Shown: piece by piece, positions 1 through 6,300 of the stretch | Layout of the letters: each line of letters starts with the position of its first letter | Position numbering within the stretch: position 1 is the first letter of the stretch | Origin: Oscillospiraceae bacterium | GTDB taxonomy: Bacteria; Bacillota; Clostridia; Oscillospirales; Oscillospiraceae | Direction: 5' to 3' | DNA length: 6,431 nt | NCBI GenBank assembly: GCA_020866945.1 | Contig: JAJBVW010000034.1 | Span: forward strand, 288-6,718 | Program-made: the position numbers and the translations under genes | Notes under the pieces: generated by a model | Told to the model about the DNA's origin: nothing | Databases searched by the model: none | What the model saw: only the letters and a program-made list of their open reading frames with translations

Positions 1-742
1 GCAGGGCAAAGTCCAGCTTGTCCTTGGTGCGGCTCATGGCCCATATCTCGCAGTCCGGCTGAATCACCCGCAGAGCCTGAACGATGCCGAGGCCAATGAC
101 GCCGCAGCCCATGACCAGAATCTTCTCTCCTGCCTTGGGCGGGTTCAGCAAAACGGCATGAACAGACACGCAGCTCGGCTCTATCATCACCGCCTGGTCG
201 TTGGTCAGCTCGTCATAGACATGATACAGTTGCTGCTGGGGGGCAATGAAGCTGTCGCCCCAGCCCGCGCCCGTCCATTCCAGGTCAAAGCGGGGCTTGG
301 CCCCATAGTTCGTGCACAGGCTGTAGTTGCCCTCGGCGCAGTTTTTGCAGCGGGGCAGATCCTTGTTGTCGCACCCGGCCATGTAGGCCCGGATGCCGAC
401 CCGGTCACCCACCTTGAAATCCGTGACGGCGGCCCCTACCTCGGAGATTACCCCCACGTTTTCGTGGCCCAGAAAGGTCTTTTTGCTGGCGGGGATAGGC
501 TCCAGGGCGGAGTTGGTGCCGGTGGTGGATTTGAAAAAGCTGACGTCCGTGCCGCAAACGCCGCAGGCGATATTCTTCACCCGCACCCAGTTGTCCGCCG
601 GCAGCGGCGGGTCAGGGATGTTTACCTTGAATTTCACCGCGTTGATTCCCGTATACAGAAGTCCCCGCGTGGCCTTGAACCTTGCCGCGCCCTTGGTCAG
701 AAGGATGCGGGGGATGTCCTTGTCATAATATATGGTTTTCAT
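1..742 (-). CDS. Zinc-dependent alcohol dehydrogenase of the MDR family (partial, C-terminus off left edge)
   Basis: This is the N-terminal 247 residues of a cytoplasmic, probably NAD(P)-dependent medium-chain dehydrogenase that oxidises an alcohol or polyol to a carbonyl. The GroES-like catalytic domain shows CGVCGTD at residues 60-66, with C63 as the likely catalytic zinc ligand. It also has the family signature GHENVG starting at G92, with H93-E94 followed by G103 and VGDRV. A structural-zinc lobe carries C124, C132, C135 and C143, and E188 sits in the IEPS motif. The Rossmann nucleotide-binding loop GCGVIG lies at 212-217. Family members are usually about 340-360 residues, so roughly 100 are missing. 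The start ATG (740-742) is supported by GAGGGG eight bases upstream and by a promoter behind it. The lobe is unusual because C124 and C132 are seven residues apart instead of the typical two. The fold and zinc chemistry are secure. The substrate is not: threonine, sorbitol/polyol or sugar dehydrogenase are all possible. Confidence 0.93.
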   Translation of the reverse strand, partial: MKTIYYDKDIPRILLTKGAARFKATRGLLYTGINAVKFKVNIPDPPLPADNWVRVKNIACGVCGTDVSFFKSTTGTNSALEPIPASKKTFLGHENVGVISEVGAAVTDFKVGDRVGIRAYMAGCDNKDLPRCKNCAEGNYSLCTNYGAKPRFDLEWTGAGWGDSFIAPQQQLYHVYDELTNDQAVMIEPSCVSVHAVLLNPPKAGEKILVMGCGVIGLGIVQALRVIQPDCEIWAMSRTKDKLDFAL

Positions 743-750
743 ACACTGTA

Positions 751-756
751 CCCCTC
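751..756 (-). promoter_or_regulatory. Ribosome binding site of the dehydrogenase
   Basis: On the minus strand the sequence reads GAGGGG, then an eight-base spacer, then ATG. This fixes the start codon at 742. No other in-frame start with a comparable site lies close by. Confidence 0.75.
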
Positions 757-773
757 AAAAATCGTATACAGTC

Positions 774-802
774 ATTTTATCAGATTTCTGCCCGCAAGTA
801 AA
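774..802 (-). promoter_or_regulatory. Sigma-A-type promoter for the dehydrogenase
   Basis: On the minus strand there is a -35-like TTTACT (802-797), a 17-base spacer, and a -10 box TAAAAT (779-774). A TG lies one base upstream of the -10 (an extended -10). Transcription should begin near 767, giving a leader of about 25 bases that contains the GAGGGG ribosome binding site. The -35 matches consensus at four of six positions and the -10 at five of six. The assignment comes from sequence only. Confidence 0.55.
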
Positions 803-935
803 CCGTCCTGACGCCTGGGAAGGAGAAAATAGTTAAAAATTTTTATTTAGTTGTTTTGGACAGCAGCGTTACGCACAAGCTGAATTTTACCTTTCTGACG
901 TTTTGGAAGGAATTTGTGGAGTACTCAAATTTCTG

Positions 936-964
936 TTGCCAAAATATTACGGTTCGTATATAAT
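936..964 (+). promoter_or_regulatory. Strong sigma-A-type promoter for the first beta-helix protein
   Basis: TTGCCA (936-941) is separated by exactly 17 bases from a perfect TATAAT (959-964). Transcription should begin near 971, leaving a short leader of about 27 bases that contains the ribosome binding site. Because the start lies downstream of the in-frame TTG at 914, this promoter also argues against a longer N-terminus for the gene. Confidence 0.75.
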
Positions 965-979
965 TGGATTATCATTTTG

Positions 980-987
980 AAAGGAGA
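980..987 (+). promoter_or_regulatory. Ribosome binding site deciding the ATG at 998
   Basis: AAAGGAGA stands ten bases before the ATG at 998-1000. Initiation there gives a protein that begins with a classical signal peptide. The open frame itself extends further upstream, so this site and the promoter together choose the start. Confidence 0.8.
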
Positions 988-997
988 ACTATTAACA

Positions 998-3049
998 ATG
1001 ACCAAAAGACTGTGCGCACTGCTTATGGCCTTGGTGTTTGCGCTGACGCTGTGCACGGGGGCGTTTGCCTCTGAGGAGTTCACGGACTATGCCGGCGGCA
1101 GCTCCCTCTCCATGGGCGATTCCAGTGCCTCCGGCGAAGCGTCTGGGGAGACCTCCTCCGCTGTCTCCGTTTATACAGTGGACGGGGATTTGACCCAGGC
1201 GGAAGAGGATGAGAGTGTCTACACCATCACCATCGAACCGACCATCACCTCCGAGGACGGCGTGACCGTGATTGACGGTCTGGAGATGAGTATCGACGAC
1301 TTCACCGCCAACGGACTGACCGTTTCCGGCAGCGACGACGTGGTGTATCTGAAAAACGCTGTCATCGACAAGCTGGTTACGAGCGAGATCAGCGGCACCT
1401 CCGGCGGCTACATCGCCGGAACCGTGGGCGGCACCCTTTACATCCAGGACTCCATCCTGACCGAGGACGGTCGTGGCGGCGTGGGCGGCAACTATACCGT
1501 TTATGCCAGCGCCGGGAATCTGGTGGTGGAGAATTCCTCCATCATCCAGCTTGGCGAGGATGAGGGAGGCTATACCTCCAGCATCGGCGAACCCGGCTCC
1601 AACGGCGGTCTGCTGGTCTACGGCACAGCCCGCGCCAATATGTCCATCGGCACCTCTCACACCTATTACTTCTACTCCTATGTGGAGACGGAGGGCTGGG
1701 CGGCCATGTCCACGGACGCGGGCAACGGCGTGCAGTTCTTCTCCTATTGCTCCACGGCCCGTGCCGTGAACGGTGGCTATGGCATTTATGCCGATAATGG
1801 CTGCTATGACTACATCTATGGCACTACTCTGCTCGGCGCGGAGATGGGCGCTATCATCGCCGGCGGCGGTGAGGTGCATATCTACGGCTCCGACTCTGCG
1901 GACGAGACCGTCACCGATATGATGGACATCACCGAGCCTACTTCCGGTGTCCGCAGCCTGGTCGTGGCCAACCGTACCGGCATCATGATTCACTCTCCTG
2001 ACGAATCCCATTCCGGGGACAACGGCAGCTCCACCGCCTCCGTGTTCTCCGCCAGCGAGACCGATTTCGTCATGACCGACGATATGAACGCCTACTGTGA
2101 GAGCAATGAGTTCTATGACGGCGAGACCTGGGAGCCGGAGTATCAGGATTATTCCGAGAAGTATGACGTGGCCGTGGGCGAATACATCGAATTCATCCGG
2201 GGTGCGGCCATCCTGGTGAAGTCCACCAGCGCCTCCATCGACCTGGACGACGTGACCTTCACGCTTGAAAACGGCACCTATGGCAACAATACCATCATCA
2301 TGACTGTGATAAACTCCGACCAGAATGGCCGCTGGGTGCAGTCCGGCCAGGCCATTGACGACATCCAGGGTACCGTGGCGAACATCTCCAACAGCACCAT
2401 CTCCGGCGACTTCAAAAACTATGACTATCAGCGCAAGCTGACTGTGAATTTTGACGCCGTGGACTGGACTGGCGCTTCCTATACCTGGGATGCCGAGACC
2501 TTCAACAGCGTCTGGAGCGAGGAGTGCCTGGCTGCCGATAGCTGCCTGTGGATACTGGACAGCGAGAGCTATATCACGGACGTCACCATGGGCACCTATC
2601 TGACCTTCACCAACGGCTCCGTCTGGAACGTGACCGATGAGTCCGTCCTGGCGTATCTTGCCTGGGATGACACCTGCACCATCAACGGCACTGTCACCGT
2701 GGACGGTGAGGAAGTTACTGAACCCGGCGAATATGAGGGCGTTATCGTTGTGACCCCGGCGGAGGCTTCCGGCGAAACCGAGGTCAGCTCCGAGGCGGAT
2801 ATGGTTGCCGCCACCGCCGAATATGAGATCACCGTGAACGGTGTCACCGCCGTGGCCTCTTATCAGGACACGGACGACGGCACCTCCGAGGTGAAGGGCT
2901 TTGTCATCACCTTTGACGGACAGGAGATAGAGGGCGTCATCAACATGGGCGTCTGGACTGCCTCCTCCGGCGATGAGGACGATCAGGCTGTATGCGAGGC
3001 TTTCCAGGAGGTCTATGAGGCCAACAACCTGATTGGCCCGGGAAAGTAA
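998..3049 (+). CDS. Secreted acidic right-handed beta-helix surface protein (683 aa), paralog of the downstream gene
   Basis: I do not recognise a named family; export and fold are what can be read. Residues 1-24 form a signal peptide (MTKR, a hydrophobic core, GAFA|SE at the cleavage site). Residues 41-56 are a Ser/Ala/Gly/Glu linker containing SGEASGET. From about 100 to 300 the chain is built of short beta-strand coils rich in Gly, Asn, Ser and Val/Ile/Tyr, such as YASAGNLVVENSSI (169-182) and GGYGIYADNGC (259-269), which is typical of a parallel beta-helix. Residues 356-400 are an acidic Tyr/Glu-rich insertion. A C-terminal block (SGDF at 469-472, WTG at 490-492, GSVWNVT at 540-546) recurs in the next gene. 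It is followed by a second ASGET linker (590-594) and a small beta-rich tail ending in NNLIGPGK. Asp plus Glu number about 112 against about 18 Lys plus Arg, by hand count, so the protein is strongly acidic. No LPXTG, SLH repeat, lipobox or C-terminal membrane segment is visible, so it may be released or held non-covalently. An adhesin or matrix role is inference. Confidence 0.88.
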   Translation: MTKRLCALLMALVFALTLCTGAFASEEFTDYAGGSSLSMGDSSASGEASGETSSAVSVYTVDGDLTQAEEDESVYTITIEPTITSEDGVTVIDGLEMSIDDFTANGLTVSGSDDVVYLKNAVIDKLVTSEISGTSGGYIAGTVGGTLYIQDSILTEDGRGGVGGNYTVYASAGNLVVENSSIIQLGEDEGGYTSSIGEPGSNGGLLVYGTARANMSIGTSHTYYFYSYVETEGWAAMSTDAGNGVQFFSYCSTARAVNGGYGIYADNGCYDYIYGTTLLGAEMGAIIAGGGEVHIYGSDSADETVTDMMDITEPTSGVRSLVVANRTGIMIHSPDESHSGDNGSSTASVFSASETDFVMTDDMNAYCESNEFYDGETWEPEYQDYSEKYDVAVGEYIEFIRGAAILVKSTSASIDLDDVTFTLENGTYGNNTIIMTVINSDQNGRWVQSGQAIDDIQGTVANISNSTISGDFKNYDYQRKLTVNFDAVDWTGASYTWDAETFNSVWSEECLAADSCLWILDSESYITDVTMGTYLTFTNGSVWNVTDESVLAYLAWDDTCTINGTVTVDGEEVTEPGEYEGVIVVTPAEASGETEVSSEADMVAATAEYEITVNGVTAVASYQDTDDGTSEVKGFVITFDGQEIEGVINMGVWTASSGDEDDQAVCEAFQEVYEANNLIGPGK

Positions 3050-3066
3050 TCCATCGGATTTAGTTT

Positions 3067-3111
3067 AAAGTCCCTCACCAGGTGCTCTTTGTGCTTGGTG
3101 AGGGACTTTTT
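3067..3111 (+). terminator. Rho-independent terminator after the first beta-helix gene
   Basis: A perfect 14-bp inverted repeat pairs AAAGTCCCTCACCA (3067-3080) with TGGTGAGGGACTTT (3096-3109) around a 15-base loop and runs directly into a T tract (3107-3111). It begins 18 bases after the TAA stop at 3047-3049. It separates the two secreted-protein genes into independent transcripts. In the opposite orientation only three T residues follow the stem, so termination there should be weak. Confidence 0.92.
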
Positions 3112-3242
3112 CGTCTTTGTTCAATAAGATTTCTATAACAAAATAAGTATTAGAGCAATGGATTATGTGCGCAAAAATGACAAAATTGTTATTTAAGCAT
3201 AGAAACTGTAATCGTTGTCACTATCTTTCCCTATATGAACTA

Positions 3243-3251
3243 TGGTATAAT
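3243..3251 (+). promoter_or_regulatory. Extended -10 promoter for the second beta-helix protein
   Basis: TGGTATAAT combines a perfect TATAAT (3246-3251) with a TG one base upstream, the extended -10 form that can work with a poor -35. At the correct distance (3223-3228) the sequence is ATCTTT, a weak -35. A better TTGTCA (3215-3220) is 25 bases away, which is too far. Transcription should begin near 3257-3258. The -10 is embedded in an inverted repeat, TGGTAT-A-ATACCA (3243-3255), which could be an operator. The rest of the spacer (3112-3242) is AT-rich, and I see no gene in it. Confidence 0.65.
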
Positions 3252-3263
3252 ACCAAAGTAACC

Positions 3264-3293
3264 TTGTGAAATGTTTTTCGGAGCGTTTCACAA
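3264..3293 (+). promoter_or_regulatory. 5' leader stem-loop with UUCG tetraloop
   Basis: In RNA, UUGUGAAAUGUUU (3264-3276) pairs with GAGCGUUUCACAA (3281-3293) through 13 consecutive pairs, three of them G-U. This leaves a UUCG tetraloop (3277-3280). The outer eight pairs are a perfect inverted repeat, TTGTGAAA/TTTCACAA. The hairpin starts about six bases after the predicted transcription start and ends five bases before the Shine-Dalgarno sequence. No T tract follows, so it is not a terminator. Known 5' hairpins in such positions protect mRNA from 5'-end decay, and that is the most likely role here. A protein-binding operator on the DNA is the alternative. Confidence 0.6.
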
Positions 3294-3298
3294 AATAC

Positions 3299-3306
3299 TA
3301 AGGAGG
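3299..3306 (+). promoter_or_regulatory. Consensus Shine-Dalgarno sequence of the second beta-helix gene
   Basis: TAAGGAGG is a full match to the anti-Shine-Dalgarno sequence, six bases before the ATG at 3313-3315. It lies just outside the leader hairpin, so it should remain accessible. It predicts very efficient initiation and fixes the start. Confidence 0.88.
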
Positions 3307-3312
3307 AACGTA

Positions 3313-6300
3313 ATGAAGAAACTAGTCAGCGTCATCCTGATCCTTGCGATGGTCATGATGATGGGCGTTTCGGTATTCGCCTCGGACGAGGCTTCTGGTG
3401 AAGCCTCCACAAGCGCGTCTTCCGAAGCAAGCAGTGCCGCAGAAGCTCCTGTCGTGGAGATAAGCGGCCCCACTACCGCCGAACAGAGCGGCTGGATGTA
3501 TACCGAGGAGGACGGTGTTATCACCATCATCCAGGCGCCCCAGTCCGTGAAGTCGGAGATGGTCGTCCTTGTCCCGGGCTATATCGGCACGGAGACGGTG
3601 GACGCGCTGGGTGACGGCGGCGCCGTCATGTCCAACAACAAGCTGGAAGGCACCTATGTCCTGTTCCCTGAGGAGCTGGGCTACATTGCCGACAGCGCCA
3701 TCCATGACTTCAACGACACGATTGCCTGGGTCATCCCTGCCACGGTGGAGGTCTCTGATTCTCCCTGGCTGAGCTGCTCCGGCTATGTCATCACGGAGGA
3801 AGGCTCTTCTGCCGCCGCTGCCGCGGAGTTCAACGGCAAGGAGACCGTTTCCATGGACGGCTGCACCGCCTTCGTGGTCGCCCCCGGCGAGAACGGCACC
3901 ATCACCCCCGCCGGTACCTACTATGTGCCGGAGGATGCCTATGGCCTGTCCACGGAGCTGACTGTCAGCGCGGCGGAGGGCTATAAGATTGCCTCCATCA
4001 CCGTGGACGGCGTGACCACCACGTTCGATGAGCTGACCCAGGAGTTCACCCTGGTCTATACCTTCAGCGCGGATTCCTCCGCTGTGGAGGCTGAGTTTGT
4101 GGAGCTTGGGGAGGACGAGGCCGAGACTCGTTCCTTCAGCACCGGCGAGGAATATTCCTATGTGGACATCGTGGACGGCGCTGTGGCCGAAGGCACCGAG
4201 CTGCCTGAAGACCTGTATGAGGTGCAGAACCCCAACACCTCTGTGACCGACTACGTTCACGCCCTGGGCGTCTCCACTGGTGTGTACTATGTCTATGAGG
4301 ACTCCCTGTATGAGGAGGTCTATTGCTCCCAGGCCAGCGACGAGGTGGAGTATCTCACCAAGGCCGAGGTCATCAACGGTATCTATGAGACCGAGGGCCT
4401 GGTTTACGGCGAGGATTACGACATCATCCGTCTGCACAACTACTATGCGAACATCACCAGCGGCCCGTCCAGCGGCGTTGTGATTATGTACTGCACCTAC
4501 CTCTATAAGCTGGTAGACGAGACCAGCGAGGACGGCTCCGTCCTGGACGGGGAGACTGTCTACTCCGCCGACAATGTAGACCACGCCTCTGTCTTTGTAC
4601 AGGGGACAGGCTCCTACACCATTGACAACCTGACCGTATTCTGCTACACCAGCGGACGCGGCCCCTCTGAGAGCGGCAACTTCTACGGCGTCGGCTCCCA
4701 GGTTCATGTGGACGGCGGCACCGAGGGCAAGATTACTACCAGCGATATTCACTATGATACCGCTACCCTGGTGCTGAATCAGCCTCAGATCCTTGGCACC
4801 AACAACTCCATTTATGCCACCGGCAGCGGTCTCGCCATTATTAACGGCGGCGACATCTTCGCCTGCTCCTCCGGCGGCCACGGCCCCTATGTCTCCCAGG
4901 GGGGACAGATTGTCATTAACGTGGAGGGAACCAACCTCATCAACGAGGACGGCTCCATCAACATCACCGACCCCGAAGCCACTGAGATCCCTGACTACAG
5001 CTACGCTGCCATGACTCAGGATGAGGACGGCGCCAACGTCCTGGACATCACCGAGCATCCCGACGACGTGACTGTCATCGTGTCCGGCCTGGACGCCGGC
5101 ACTGCTTTGGCCACCGATAAGGGCGGCGGCACCATCGTTGCCAACCGTGTCGTGACCAAGTGCTATGGCCTGCGCTCCGCCGGCGTTTACACCATCGGTT
5201 ATTCCGAGAGCTGGGTCTATGTGTTCAACTCCAACTGCACCTCTAACCTGGATGCCGCCCTTTGCTCCGCCTCCGCGGGCTACGGCTATGCGTTCAACTG
5301 CCGCCTCCAGGGCTGCATGGGCATTAAGGTTCGTGCCTCCGGCACCAGCGGCACTGAAGATGCCGGTATCTGGGTAGAGAACTGCCGCGTTTCCGCTTAC
5401 TATGACGCGGAGGAAGAAGAGAATGCCTATCTGGTTGGCTCCCCTGATGAGTTCCTCGCGCTGATTGGCGAGGAGGCCGGCATTGAGCCGCAGGGCGAGG
5501 ATGAGACCTATGCCGAATATCTGACCCGCGCCGACGAGGCTCTGTATCAGTACATCGTGGAGGAGGGCAACTCCTACGGCACCAGCATGAACATCTTCAT
5601 CGACTCTGCCAACACCCCCCACTACAATGAAAACGGCATCCTCTGGTGGTACCTCGACCGCTCCAAGACCCCCGGCTACTCCGGCGGCAACAAGTTCGCG
5701 GTCATCTACTCTGACGGCTCTCCCGCCGTTGTGAACATCACCGCTTCCCTGCTGGTCAACGACAACTACACCTACTACGGCCCCGAGTCCGAGTGGTGGA
5801 ACGGCCTGACCGAGGAGGAGCAGAGCTATTACACCCCCGCCGACAACCTGATTGCCTCTGCGGAGAACGGCGGCCAGCTCAACGTCACCTTCACGGATGA
5901 GAACTCCTCTACCTATTGGGACGTGACCGGCGCGTCTGACGAGACCTGCGAGATGAACGGCGACTTCTATGTGGGTGGCAAGTCCACCAACGGCATCAAC
6001 GCCACCTTCATCAACTCCGAGTGGACCGGCACCATCATCTTTGAGGAGCCTTCCTCTGAGGAGGACACCATCGGCACCGCTTATATCGTGCTGACCGAGG
6101 GGTCCGTCTGGACAGTCACTGAGGAGTGCACTGTCAACGGCCTGACCGTGGACGAGACCAGCACCATCATCGGCACCGTCACCGAGAACGCTGACGGCAC
6201 CTACACCATCACCCCGTCCGAGGAGGCTACCTCCAGCATCGAGGCTACCGAGGACGCCGCTGCCTCCGGCGAGGCCGACGCCTCCGCCGAGGTGGAGGAG

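Noticed and set aside
158..811. A 217-codon plus-strand open frame across the dehydrogenase.
   Set aside because: It is antisense to a clear zinc dehydrogenase whose catalytic, structural-zinc and nucleotide-binding motifs are all intact. It also runs through the dehydrogenase promoter.
866..874. Short palindrome GCGT-T-ACGC in the divergent spacer, possibly an operator.
   Set aside because: Four-base arms are expected by chance in 255 bases, and it does not overlap either promoter.
914..997. A longer N-terminus for the first secreted protein, starting at TTG 914 with GGAAGG just upstream.
   Set aside because: The strong promoter at 936-964 starts transcription downstream of 914. AAAGGAGA serves the ATG at 998, and only that start places the signal peptide at the N-terminus.
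1043..1069. A lipoprotein lipobox around C19 of the first secreted protein.
   Set aside because: The residue before the Cys is Leu, not Gly/Ala/Ser, and a normal signal peptidase I site (AFA|S) follows five residues later.
992..2011. A 339-codon open frame on the minus strand opposite the first secreted-protein gene.
   Set aside because: Same cause: a codon-aligned shadow. The product has no recognisable domain, and the sense frame is fully supported.
3186..3212. A second promoter TTGTTA...TGTAAT upstream of the extended -10 promoter.
   Set aside because: The spacer is only 15 bases and the -10 is weaker. The TGGTATAAT downstream is a better candidate.
3264..3293. The leader hairpin as a terminator or classical riboswitch.
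   Set aside because: No T tract follows the stem, and the predicted leader of about 55 bases is too short for known riboswitch aptamers plus an expression platform.
3322..5622. A 766-codon open frame on the minus strand opposite the second secreted-protein gene.
   Set aside because: It is codon-aligned with the sense gene and is open only because the sense gene lacks TTA, CTA and TCA codons. Its product is a low-quality Gly/Ala/Val/His-rich string with no domain, and the sense protein has a signal peptide, promoter and perfect ribosome binding site.
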